This document shows, piece by piece, positions 46,401 to 56,395 of a DNA stretch of 64,000 nt. Each line of letters opens with the position of its first letter. Position 1 is the stretch's first letter. Source of the DNA: Thermothelomyces thermophilus ATCC 42464 (lineage: Eukaryota > Ascomycota > Sordariomycetes > Sordariales > Chaetomiaceae); contig NC_016472.1 of assembly GCF_000226095.1 (NCBI RefSeq), forward strand, positions 9,982,001-10,046,000, read 5' to 3'. The notes below the pieces were generated by a model. The model saw only the letters and a list, made by a program, of their open reading frames with translations. It searched no databases and was not told the origin of the DNA. Both the position numbers and the translations under genes were made by a program.

Positions 46401-47557
46401 TTGGTGCCGTTTTCCAAGTTCGCGCTTCTGACGAGACGAATTTCAAGAGGTGTTTCGCCACTTGTGGCCCTCCTGCTGGCCTTATCCGGAAGTTTGGTGT
46501 CATCCAGCCGGCGTCCAAGCAAAGCCTCACTATTCGGTACGGCGAGGGAGCGCCGTTTATCAGCCTCGACAGGGCCGAAATGCAGCAGTGGTGGGCCAAG
46601 ACATCATACGAGATGCAAAAGTTGCGAGACACCCCTTCGTGCGCCGAGTCCGAGTATGCCACCATTCTGGATTCCGAAGACCCCGGTCTTTCTTACAACC
46701 TGACCTTCTCGCCCACTGAAAACATTGCTCCCCTGACAGCGTCCATCGCCGGCTTTTTCGGCAAGATGCCCCGCGTAGCCATTCTCCGCGAGCAGGGAGT
46801 GAACGGCCACGCCGAGATGGCCTTTGCCTTCCGCGCCGCGGGCTTCGACCCTGTCGATATTCACATGACTGACATCATCGCGGGTCGCTCGCTGTCCGAC
46901 TTTGTTGGTTTGGCCGCTTGCGGCGGATTCTCGTATGGCGACGTGCTCGGCGCCGGCCAAGGCTGGGCCAAGTCGATTCTGCTACACGAAAAGGCTCGGA
47001 GTGAGCTGGCTGCCTTCTTTAACCGCAAAGACACGTTCGCGCTAGGCGTCTGCAACGGCTGCCAGATGCTGTCCCGGCTCAAAGAGCTCATCCCGGGCGC
47101 CGAGCACTTCCCGACCTTTGTTAGCAATGCCTCGTCGCAATTCGAGGGACGCTTCAGCATGGTTGGGATCGAAGACAACCCGGCTCGGCCGTCAGTCTTC
47201 TTCAACGGCATGAACGGCTCCAGCCTGCCGATTGTTGTCTCTCACGGCGAGGGCAGAGCCGAGTTTGAATCGGATGAGTCGTTCCGCGCCCTGGCGGAGG
47301 CGGGTGGCATTCCGTTGCGGTACCTCGACAACAGGCTGAACGTCACAGAGCAGTATCCGTACAATCCCAACGGCAGTCCCGGGGGTGTGGCGGGCGTCTC
47401 GAGCAGCGATGGCCGTGTGCTGGCCATGATGCCGCATCCGGAGCGGACTATTCTGGCGGATGTAGCCAGCTATGTGCCGGCCGAGGAGGTTGCCGAGTGG
47501 GGTGAATTTGGACCTTGGCTCAGGATGTTCAGGAGCGCGCGGAGGTGGGTAGGTTAG
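43427..47557 (+). CDS. ADE6: Phosphoribosylformylglycinamidine synthase
   Basis: Predicted 1358-residue cytosolic enzyme for the fourth step of de novo purine synthesis (FGAR + Gln + ATP to FGAM). Exons 43427-45161 and 45216-47557 are joined across a 54-nt intron, giving [18 protein letters not shown]. The start is GCCATGG at 43427. Domains in order: N-terminal PurS-like region; FGAM synthase linker with [16 protein letters not shown]; first AIRS-like half with [20 protein letters not shown]; second half with [17 protein letters not shown] and [16 protein letters not shown]; and a C-terminal glutamine amidotransferase with the nucleophile Cys in [10 protein letters not shown] and the His/Glu pair in MMPHPERTI. 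The length is normal for the large single-chain form. Confidence 0.96.
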
Positions 47558-48055
47558 ATAAAACTGGGATGGTGCTTGAGGCGTTGCGAAGAAGAAACAT
47601 GGAAGGAAAAATCGATCATGGACGGTGGGTTTTGCGGACTGTTTCTATAGGTCTTATGGGTGCACTTTTTCTTGCTCAGCTTTGGTACCACTCGTCACGC
47701 AAAATAGACAACGTCAGGAAAAATCCGGCTAGAGGTCGGTGCAAAGTCTTGTGACGTGTCCATCAATCGTGTAAGAATGCTCCCGCGCGAGATAGTAGTT
47801 GGATAACAGAGTCCCCAGTAGGAGAGCTGGTAATGAGACTCGAAAACAGCATTTGATGTACCACACCTGAACCTGCTGCTTTCACACGCGATCAGAGACC
47901 CTTATAGAAAGGAATCTGACCATGGCAAACATCATGATAGGAAACTATCACCTTCCAGCACCACCCCGTCCAGCACCGCCCATCAAATTCCGGGCCCTGT
48001 AGCCTCGTCAGCACTTGTATCACAAGGGGTTTGAGGGGTTTGGGGAGCAAAAAGC
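47558..48055. other. Convergent 3' spacer
   Basis: Between ADE6 and SGT2 stops; no further feature seen. Confidence 0.55.
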
Positions 48056-49113
48056 TTACATCTCGGCAACGCTCGGGTCTGACATGAGCGAGCTGATGTC
48101 AGGCATGCCGCCACCGCGGCCAAAGGAGTCGGCCAACTCGCGCAGGCGGGGGTTGTTCATCAGATTGGCCATCATCTCCGGATTGCTCATCAGGTTCTGG
48201 GCCATGGATGCAAACATGGGGTTGTTCATGATGGAGGCAAAATCAGGCATGCCGCCGCCGCCGCCGCCGCCGCCAAACATTCCAGCCAGGTCAGCCAGGC
48301 CCGGCGAGCCTGAACTACCAGCATTCCGGGTCGATGAATTGTTAGCGGCCGCCGCTTCCTCCGCCTCAATCTCCTCGACTCTCCGCTTGGCCGTCTCGTA
48401 GCCCTTCTTCATCGCCTCGCTGCCACCGTTCCCCTCATACTCGATGCCCTTCTGGTACGCCTCCATCGAGCCCTTAGCATCACCCAGTGCGAAGCGCGCC
48501 AGGCCCAGCCGGCTCCAGCCCTTGGTGTACGTGGGGTCAATGGCGACGGCGGCCTCGGCGTCGGCCTTGGCAGCCTCGTGGTCCCGGGCCGCGCTGTACG
48601 CAGCCGCACGGTTGGACAGGAAGATGGCGTTGCCTGGGTGCAAAGCCAGGGCCTGAGTGTAGTAATCGATGGCGGCGTTGTAATCCTTTTGAGCCATGGC
48701 CGCGTTGCCCTTGGACTTCAGAGCCTCGGCCTGCTTCTTTTGCTCTTCGGTCGGGGTGGCGGTGGAAGGAGGTGGTGAAGAGGAGGTTGAGGCCTCGGAA
48801 CCCGTTGGCTTGGGTGGGACGGCATTCTTGAGCTTCTCGTAGACCGAGTAGATCTGGAAGAGGTTCTGCGAGCCGATAGCCTGCGAGACAGCGGCCTTGT
48901 CCGAGAAGTCCACGCCGAAGGACTCGCTAATGCAGTTGATGGCGATGTCAATCGAGTCCTTCTCTTCGGAAGTCAGGGTGCCATCGGTCAACGACGTCGA
49001 CAGGAAGTCGCAGATAGCCAGCGCAAGGCGCTGCTTTGGTGTTGTGCTCTGTCCGGTCGGTTAGTTCTCTAAATATCACCAAAAAGTGTCTCGCTCTGAA
49101 TGAACCATACCAT
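48056..49113 (-). CDS. SGT2: Small glutamine-rich TPR co-chaperone Sgt2
   Basis: Predicted 331-residue co-chaperone that links Get4/Get5 and Hsp70/Hsp90 to tail-anchored membrane proteins. The coding part of exon 1 is only the ATG (49111-49113), followed at once by a 62-nt intron (GTATGG...CTAAC...ACAG). Exon 2 is 48056-49048 and continues STTPKQRLALAICDFL. The N-terminal dimerisation helices include DSIDIAINCISESFGVDF. Three TPR units span about residues 105-210 (GNAAMAQKDYNAAIDYYTQA, ALHPGNAIFLSNRAAAY, DPTYTKGWSRLGLARFALGD). The C-terminal client-binding part has Gly-rich and Met/Asn/Pro-rich sequence (MNNPMFASMAQNLMSNPEMM). Without the ATG exon no good start is available upstream of the dimerisation domain. 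Confidence 0.93.
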
Positions 49114-49749
49114 GGCGAATTACTTGGCACTTTGTAAGCCTTCAACAGAATGGTTGGAGAGAAAGTGGTTGTGAAGCCGCAGGTTACTGCAAAGCTTCAA
49201 GTCAAAGAAACGTAAACCCCTAAGTGTTGCACTTCGTCCCTTGGGTAGCGGGGCTGTTTCGACCAGACGGAAAGGTGTCGGTTAGATTCTACGCCGGTCG
49301 ATCGAGGGGCTGCGCGTTAAGTGGGGTAACTGCGGGCGGTCTGGACTTTCGTAATGGCGTAACATTCATACGGTTACCGTTTCAACCTGTAATGAGCACA
49401 GAGTACGGATGTCATCGAGGACGGACGTACAGGATCGTAAGAAAACAGTGGGGCTCGCTGATGTCAATTAACTGGTTCCCGGGCGCTCCCGTTATCCATG
49501 GATCTTTCAGCCTTGCACGCTTCGCATTCATCGAGCACTCTCTAGCACGACCATTCATCCACGCCAGGCCGTTACAATGGCAAGGGCCAGAAATAGCCCC
49601 ACGTAAGTAAACACAGGAACAGATTCATTATCGCTCCGTATAGCCCGCGACTAACTGCGGGATAGTTAATCAAAGATACCAGAAGCGCTCCTCTCCGGCA
49701 TCGCATCCATCTCCAACCCTGAGGATCTAGAGCGCGAAAGTCGCTGAAC
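49114..49749. other. Divergent promoter SGT2 / RING-CH gene
   Basis: 636 bp between divergent starts. No gene seen. GAGTACGGATG at 49401 is one of the dispersed TACGGA words. Confidence 0.55.
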
Positions 49750-51390
49750 ATGGCGTCGCCGAACAACGGAACTGCCGCTTCATCGCCGCAGCCCACCTCC
49801 GTCCATGAAATTATCCCAGCGCCTATCGCCACAAATGAGCAGCGAGTCTGCTTCATTTGCTTGCAGAACGACACAGACACGCCCAACGCAACATGGGTGA
49901 ACCCATGCCCCTGCAGCCTCGAAGCCCACGAGGAGTGTATGCTGCGATGGATTGCCGAGATGGAGGCATCACCTCGCCAGTCGAAAAAGGGTGGCTTCAA
50001 GTGTCCGGCTTGCAAGGCCACCATCACAGTCGAGGAGCCGCACGACCCCCTGCTTGCGATTAGGGATCTACTCTATGCCCGATACAGCCGCGTGTCGCCA
50101 TACATCTTGACCTTCATCATAACGGGCGGCAGCTTTGCCGGTGCTTTGTGGTACGGCCAGACCGCGGCCAGTATCTTCGCCGGCCGCCGTGCCGTGGCCC
50201 GGTGGATGTGGCCGGGGGAGCGCCAACGATGGCCGTCGACCCTGATTAAGTTATGGATCTTGTCATCTATCGGGCCCGGTTTGGTGATCATGCGGTGGCT
50301 TCCGTGGCTCGGGACTGTTGTAGTTCTGCCCTTCTCCGTCCTGGTGAGTTGCCCTCTTCGGGTCAATCTGGGCCTAGTTCAACTGACTCTTGCGATGATG
50401 CAGTACAGCGCAACCCTGGTCGCTCAGGACGATCTTCCCACATGGCCTCCGTCGCCGCACTGGGTCGTGGCGCTGATGCCGCTCGTACAACTCAGTTACT
50501 CCTACCTGTTGTACGACCTGTTCGGACCGTTGGAACGGCGATTGAACCGCGCACTGCGTGGGCTACCCGCCACCGAGGACGACGCAGCATTGAGAAATGG
50601 GGCGGAGCAAGCAGGTGCGGCTCCCGCGCCCACAGCAGGTGCGGCTCCCGCGCCCGCCGCAGGAGCAGCTGCCGCCCGGAACGAACAAGAAGCCGATGGG
50701 CTCTGGGGCGCATTCGCCAATCTCGGCCGCGCCGTTCTAGGGCTCTTTGCCGACGTCCGCGTTGAAGGAGCGGGCAATGTCGATGTCGAACTTGCCAATG
50801 AGCACTTCGAGATCAGGATAGGAGCCGAGCTCGCCGACGACCAAGACGAGATTGATGCCGGGCGCGATCTGGAGGATGAGGATGTGGACGGGGGCAGAGA
50901 CGGGTTTCAACTCCCTGCCGAGGCAGCAGCACAACACGAGGAACAGCAGCAAGTCCAGAACCCACAAGAGCCTGCAGACCAGCGACAACCCAGGCCAGAA
51001 GCGGCCCAGCAGAACCAAAACGTCCAGAACGCTCCCGACAATCAACGCAACAACGACGACGTGCCCGAAGGCTCGTACTTTACCCTCGTCATCAACAGCC
51101 TTGTCACATCCCTCCTCTTCCCCGCCATCTCGTACGGCATGGGAGAGCTCATACGCGCCGTCGCCCCAAGGACCTGGGTAGCACCGGCACGCTCGTGGGG
51201 CAGAAAGGGGCCAGCCGGCCTGCTGCAGCAACGCTGGGGTCGCAGCCTGGTGGGTGGGTGCCTCTTTGTCGTGATGCGGGATGCGATCGCGTTGTATACC
51301 AAGTACAGGCGGGTCCAAGTACGGGCGAAGAGGAGAGTCAGGAACGTTGAGAGGAGGACAGGGTCTAGGTCTACGGGAGAGGCGGCATGA
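49750..51390 (+). CDS. RING-CH (MARCH-like) membrane protein, probable E3 ligase
   Basis: Predicted 526-residue multi-pass protein. Exons 49750-50343 and 50404-51390. The N-terminal RING-CH zinc finger reads CFICLQNDTD, NPCPCSLEAHEECMLRWI and FKCPACKATI, a C4HC3 pattern typical of E2-dependent ubiquitin ligases. Hydrophobic segments follow (SPYILTFIITGGSFAGALWY, WILSSIGPGLVIMRWLPWLG, WVVALMPLVQLSYSYLLYDL), then an acidic, Ala/Pro/Gln-rich region, then further membrane-like segments near the end (FTLVINSLVTSLLFPAISYG, GGCLFVVMRDAIALY). The intron (GTGAGT...CAG) is 60 nt, a multiple of three with no stop, so an unspliced message would also be open and insert 20 residues. I chose the spliced form because the signals are strong. 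Confidence 0.8.
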   Translation: MASPNNGTAASSPQPTSVHEIIPAPIATNEQRVCFICLQNDTDTPNATWVNPCPCSLEAHEECMLRWIAEMEASPRQSKKGGFKCPACKATITVEEPHDPLLAIRDLLYARYSRVSPYILTFIITGGSFAGALWYGQTAASIFAGRRAVARWMWPGERQRWPSTLIKLWILSSIGPGLVIMRWLPWLGTVVVLPFSVLVSCPLRVNLGLVQLTLAMMQYSATLVAQDDLPTWPPSPHWVVALMPLVQLSYSYLLYDLFGPLERRLNRALRGLPATEDDAALRNGAEQAGAAPAPTAGAAPAPAAGAAAARNEQEADGLWGAFANLGRAVLGLFADVRVEGAGNVDVELANEHFEIRIGAELADDQDEIDAGRDLEDEDVDGGRDGFQLPAEAAAQHEEQQQVQNPQEPADQRQPRPEAAQQNQNVQNAPDNQRNNDDVPEGSYFTLVINSLVTSLLFPAISYGMGELIRAVAPRTWVAPARSWGRKGPAGLLQQRWGRSLVGGCLFVVMRDAIALYTKYRRVQVRAKRRVRNVERRTGSRSTGEAA

Positions 51391-52067
51391 GAGAAGGGCA
51401 ATGTTGGTGCGGAAGAAGGGTGGCGAAGTTAGAATGCAAACCTAATGAACATTTGCCGTGATATAACACATTGGATCGAAAGGATGCCAGGAGGGCCATT
51501 CTAATCGCCGGGTACACTGGGTTGCAACGACCCGTTGAACTATACCGAGCCTGCGCGGAATTGAGCAACCATTGCCCGATGCCAAGGGCGAGAATCTCAC
51601 AATCAGCCGAGGATTTGATCCAACAAGTGGCCCAGCGTAGATCTCTCCAGCTTTGTGGTCCCAGGAGGAGGTTACCGGCACTTTTGTGGGAAGTCGCGAA
51701 ATTCGAATCGAATGCTCAGATGATGCAGAATCCAATTGTACTGGTACTATGTCCATCATAACATAATTATATGTTTTTCTCCTTTTTTTTACCTTTTCTT
51801 TTCTTTTTTCTTTTTTTCCCCCTTTGTCTGGATGTCCTTCCACCGTTCTTCTTCACTCGCTTCAAAAGCTAATTAAAGCAGTCAACACATCCAACTTCCA
51901 ACACACGAGACGAGTGTTGGAACAAATGTCCCGCAGGATCAGGCGTGTGCACGCATGTCGCACCCATAAGAAGCAGACCTAGTGATACAGAATTCAAAAT
52001 CCAACACCACGGCAAGTTGAGCCCTTGCTAGGCGTGCGTGACCGAACACCAAGTTATACGACCTCGT
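51391..52067. other. 3' spacer between RING-CH gene and metallothionein
   Basis: Contains a pyrimidine-rich stretch (51776-51825) and no supported gene. Confidence 0.55.
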
Positions 52068-52230
52068 TTACTTGTTAGGCCTCTACCACCCCGCTAAGCA
52101 TCAGTATCCGAAGATCAAGATGCATACTTCAATGGAAGCATCCAATAATGCTTACCGGGCAGCTGGGGCAGGTGCATTGCCCAGCAGGGCAGTTGCAGGT
52201 TCCTGAGGACGAACACCCGCAATCGCTCAT
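52068..52230 (-). CDS. Metallothionein, 7-cysteine fungal type
   Basis: A 29-residue protein, too short for usual ORF filters. Exon 1 (52156-52230) encodes MSDCGCSSSGTCNCPAGQCT followed by CPSCP. A 73-nt intron (52083-52155, donor GTAAGC, acceptor GTAG) leads to exon 2 (52068-52082), which adds RPNK and a stop. The seven cysteines fall as C-x-C, C-x-C, C-x-C and a final C, the arrangement of the Neurospora crassa copper metallothionein, which also starts M-x-DCGC and ends in Lys. It binds Cu(I) through cysteine thiolates in the cytosol. Exon 1 is very clear; the exact second exon is inferred, since reading through the donor would give a slightly different tail. The 5' side has a CT-rich leader and a CAACAACA stretch, as in highly expressed fungal genes. 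Confidence 0.85.
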
Positions 52231-52939
52231 GGTGATGTGAAGAATATAATGAGATTTTCTTCGAGATATTTTCTCTCGCAAGGAGTAAAACGTTGCTTTA
52301 AAACAAACAGCAAGCCGTCAATTGGAACTCCTTTTCCTTTCGGTCGTTTTGTTTCTTATTGTGAAGGGGTCTTCGTTGTGTTTCTTGAAGTTTTGTTGTT
52401 GTAGATGCGAAAAAGTCACCGCAAAAAAGAAAAAAAACCGAATGACAAAGCTAGATATGGTGGCAATGGGCAAGAGGACCCTTTAATAGTCATGCCTTGG
52501 TCTCAACCAGTTTACTCGCCGGACGGTGGATAAGAGAGGTCAGCAGACGATGGCAGCGTGGCGTGATGACGTCGAATCGGCGTCATTGTACGAACGATGA
52601 CCGACTGCTCTGTTCGCCGTTGATTACTCTGACTGGGTACTCTGGTACCTCAGAGCACCCTGCCTGGGGGAGATTCAGGGGTGAGAGCATACGATAGGGA
52701 AAAAAAAAAATAGACGAGAGCTGGGTTGATTTTCGCCCGAGACTCAGATCTTGAAGCTCGGGGTAGTACCATCCATGATTGCAGAAGATATCCTGGAGCA
52801 AACGGGAACGCTCCTGCAACGTTGGCGTGAGAATTGCATTTCTCCAGGTCATATACGGCGATAACCAAACTTCCAGGGGAGATATACAGGCTGCGCGAGA
52901 GGTCCATACAGAGTATTACAGCCCTAAAGCAGGGGACGG
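52231..52939. other. Metallothionein promoter and flank
   Basis: The first about 200 bases upstream of the ATG on the minus strand are pyrimidine/A-rich and look like promoter plus leader. The rest (52580-52910) has overlapping minus-strand frames of protein-like composition but no consistent gene. Confidence 0.5.
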
Positions 52940-53658
52940 CTAACGCAGACGCGGCATGCCATTCGCAGTCGCTTCAGAGGGCGCATAGTGGCGCAAATCA
53001 TACAAGATACGCTCTATATCATGCTGTACCAGATGACCGGAGGGGCGATACATGGTCCAATAGACAACATTGACATCCTTGTCAAGCGTAGGCAATATGT
53101 TGACTCTCACAGTGACAAGGAGACCGAAGATGAACAGGGAAGTGAGGCCTCACTCCGGGATTAGATTTGACTCCATATGCGCTTCATCTTCTGGGCATGT
53201 AAAGACCATGTATTCCCCTGGTGGTCGACCCTTGAACACTGGGGACCAACCCAATCAAAGTATCAACACGCACCCGGTCTGAATGAATGATCATGTCAAC
53301 ATGCAAGCGGGAAGAACGTGGAGGCAATGATGGATATAGTAGCTCGGATGAGTTGGGGCACCTTCTTATTGAACGCGGCCGCGAGCGCTCCCCAAGTGAT
53401 CAAGAGTTAACAATTCAGAAGCATTACACTAGCCAGGAAGGAATCAGGGGTCTCGCGGATAAATAAGCTGCTCACAGATACGCTAATAGCTCGCTCAAGT
53501 TCAGCCTCATCCTCTGACCTGATACATCTGTCTGCTAAATATGTTCTCGAAGACCTGGGATCCTGAAAATTCCAGAGACTTCTGGCCGTGATCCTTGGCA
53601 GTCCTTGATCAGGTTGTTGATTTTTGATGTTTTCCATGCAGCAATGAGAAGTGCCCAT
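52940..53658 (-). pseudogene. Decayed or mis-modelled coding-like stretch, unknown family
   Basis: Minus-strand segments here look like protein although no full gene fits. At 52940-53149 there is a hydrophobic run with FIFGLLVTVRVNILPTLDKD and then TMYRPSGHLVQHDIERILYD. Just upstream (53153-53243) is GEYMVFTCPEDEAHMESNLI, with a stop codon between the two. At 53407-53658 there is RCIRSEDEAELERAISVSVS followed by a hydrophobic patch. This suggests a membrane protein gene that has decayed, or one with introns I cannot place. I do not recognise the family, and chance frames remain possible. Confidence 0.3.
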
Positions 53659-54054
53659 GATACTGGTATACCAGCTAGCGGGAAGGAGGATGTAAAATGC
53701 CTCTGGCCAAGGGGTCTACAAGGTTGCCTCATTAGCCCGCCTAATTCATATTATCCTAACAAAGACCCTCCTGGTCCCTCATGTCGCTCCGAACACGGTT
53801 TCATACTGAACATGACAGCGGAGAACCTCGTTCTCTGAACTTGGTGGAATGTATCCATCCTGGGGTCGGGTAACATATCAATTCCACTTGAGAACATTCC
53901 AAATCCCCTATATACTGCTGGAAGGAAACACCGACTAGTAGTAGCAAACGTCCGAAAACTGGGAAGTGTAACCGTCCGGAAGGGAAAGCAGAACAATTCC
54001 CAAGACGCTTCGCTTTTGGGATATCTTGAGCTGCAAGGAGAAGGAAGGCCTCGC
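53659..54054. other. Spacer downstream of GAL1
   Basis: 3' flank of GAL1; no convincing gene. Confidence 0.45.
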
Positions 54055-55690
54055 TCAAACCAAGTTTCCACCCTTCACCAGGAACACCGCGCTCCCGCTC
54101 CCCGGTCGGCTCACCACCACGGCCGCCTCCTTCTGCTCCTGGCTTAGCTGCAGCTTGCTGTAGTACTCGGTTTCCCACGCCTCCCGCACCGCGGCTACCC
54201 TGTCAGCGGGCACGAGGTGCACGCTGCAGCCGCCCCAGCCGGCACCGGTCAGGCGGCTGCCGTAGCTGCCGTTGCGGCGGGCGATGGCGCACAGGTCGTC
54301 GATCTCGGCGCAGCTGCACTCGTAGACGTCGCGGCAGGAGGCCTGAGTCTCGTTGAGGAGGGCGCCGAGCCGGGCGTTGTAGGCGGCTGTGTCCTCGCCG
54401 CTGGCGGGCGAGCTGCTGCTCTCGAGGAGGTCCAGGAACTGCAGGACGCGCAAGGCTTCGCTGTAGACGTGCTGCGCGCGCTGGCGCAACTTGAAGCGCT
54501 CGGCGCGGACGGGGAAGCGCGAGGTGAACCTGGCGTTGAGCTCGTCGACGGTGATTCCCAACACCGTGGCGATCTCTTCCCGGGTGTAACCTTCCGGCTT
54601 GTCGAGCGTCTGTTCTGTTAGGGTGAGCAGCTCCTGGAGCTGCTCGGACACGGACTTGCTCGACGTGGCCCCGGCAGCGCGCTCCTTCAAGGCAAAGTAG
54701 GTTTCTTGAAACCCATGAAGGCTGATGCCCAGAGGGGCGGCATCGGCAGGTAGCCGGGTGCCGGGTGGGTTCAGGACGGCATTGAGATAGGCTGCCGCGA
54801 GCGAGCACTCGACCACGCGGAGGTTGTAGTGGATGGGCCCGGTGACGAACTTGTCCGAGGTGACGAAAGACTGGGCGATCAGAAACACCAGCTCTGGGTT
54901 GGTCTTGGGAAACTGAACGGGGCGCGCCTTTAGGGTTGGGCTGAATGAGACGAAGAGGGCGGAACCGCGCTCCGAGAAGACGGAGGCGGACTGGTCCATT
55001 CTAAAGTAGGCATGTCAGCAGGTGGTGCATTGGTGAAAGAGACTGCGCCGAGACTTACCCGCCAGAGTTCACGCCGACTGCCCGTTCGCTAACGATAGCC
55101 AGCTCGGTCAACTCGGTCTTGTCAACAGTCTGCTCGCCGTTGGCTATCATGACCGCAAGGGCACTGGCAGTGACAAAGGCGGCGCTGGAGCTCAAACCGC
55201 CACCCGTAGGAACAGTGCCGTCGACAAGGATGTTCATGCTCTTGGGTTTGAAGTCATCTCCGTGCTTCTTGCGTAGCAGCTCCAGGGCGCCGCGCAGGCC
55301 CGACTTGAAATAGTTAGTCCACTCGTGGACGGTGGCGTCAATGTCGACGGCGTCGAACCCCAGAGAGAATTCGTGCTCGGGGAATTTTGACCCCTGCACA
55401 TTGGCAATCTTGATTGTGTAACTGCTGGCGTTCTCTGGAGTCGGGCTCGTCGACACAGCGAGCAAGGCATCCGCGGCGATGGCCATGGGCAACACCGGGT
55501 AGAGTGAATAGTCGATGTGCTCACCGATGATATTCACTCGGCCTGGTGACCGGGAGACAAATTCGGGGCCATGACCGTACTTCGCCTCGAATTGAGACAC
55601 CAGCTTGTTCCATCGTTTGGTCTGTGAGGGCAGGGCATCGGAGGTGTAGATATCACCCAAAGAATGGGCGATTGGGACAGGACCAGCCAT
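54055..55690 (-). CDS. GAL1: Galactokinase
   Basis: Predicted 525-residue cytosolic GHMP kinase that phosphorylates galactose at C1, the entry step of the Leloir pathway. Exons are 55059-55690 and 54055-55000; the 58-nt intron joins VGVNSGG to MDQSASVFSERG. The galactokinase signature is SPGRVNIIGEHIDYSLYPVL, the phosphate-binding loop is PTGGGLSSSAAFVTASALAV, and the third GHMP motif is GSRLTGAGWGGCSVHL. Length and motif order match eukaryotic enzymes. No other galactose gene lies next to it, unlike the yeast GAL cluster. Confidence 0.95.
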
Positions 55691-56395
55691 TGCAAAGTTC
55701 CCCTTTTCTATGTTTTCTCTTTTTTTTTTCTTTTTTTTTCTTTTTTATTGTCCTTTCCTGCTTCCTGGTTGCTGACTCGCAAATTCGGTTGACGAAAGAA
55801 AGAAGGAAAAAGAATGAAAGAACGGTGTTATGCGAGAATATATCCAGTCGACCCTCCAGCGTATCTTTAAGTCATGTGGTGCGTCCCTTGAGGGGAGAGG
55901 GGAGGAACTCGGAGGGCTCTGAAGCTGGCCGCTTCTGCCCCGCGCTGCAGCTCCAGCAGCAAAAAAGTGCTACGCAGTGAAGCTTTGTGCCGACACAATA
56001 CGGGGAAACCTGCGAAGCCTGCCGTTGGATGTTACAGTGGATATCCAATATTCTAATATCGGGTCATTTCTCGTTCAATTCCTTCATCTAGCTACACACC
56101 ATGGAAGCAACAATCTGGATGTGCCCCTCCTCACGCGGAGCCCCGGTGCGGGGCGCGGGGTGCGAGCTCGCGCCGGGAGCCCCACTGTGAGAGCAACACC
56201 GCCGAGCATTTGACCGTTGAGCGGAGCATATGCGGGGACATATATTTTCCATGTCCCTTCAAGCTTTGTTGCATTTCGGCTGCAGTTCCCAAACCAGATG
56301 CACCTCTTTAAATGGACACGTGCTTGGGCACGCAGGCGGAAAGATTTATTATTTTGGTACACATCAGTTTGCTAGAAGTTCCAAAGCAAAGCACT
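55691..56395. other. GAL1 upstream region
   Basis: Starts with a T-rich tract (55717-55748), read on the GAL1 strand as an A-rich leader. No gene is supported in the rest. Confidence 0.55.
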
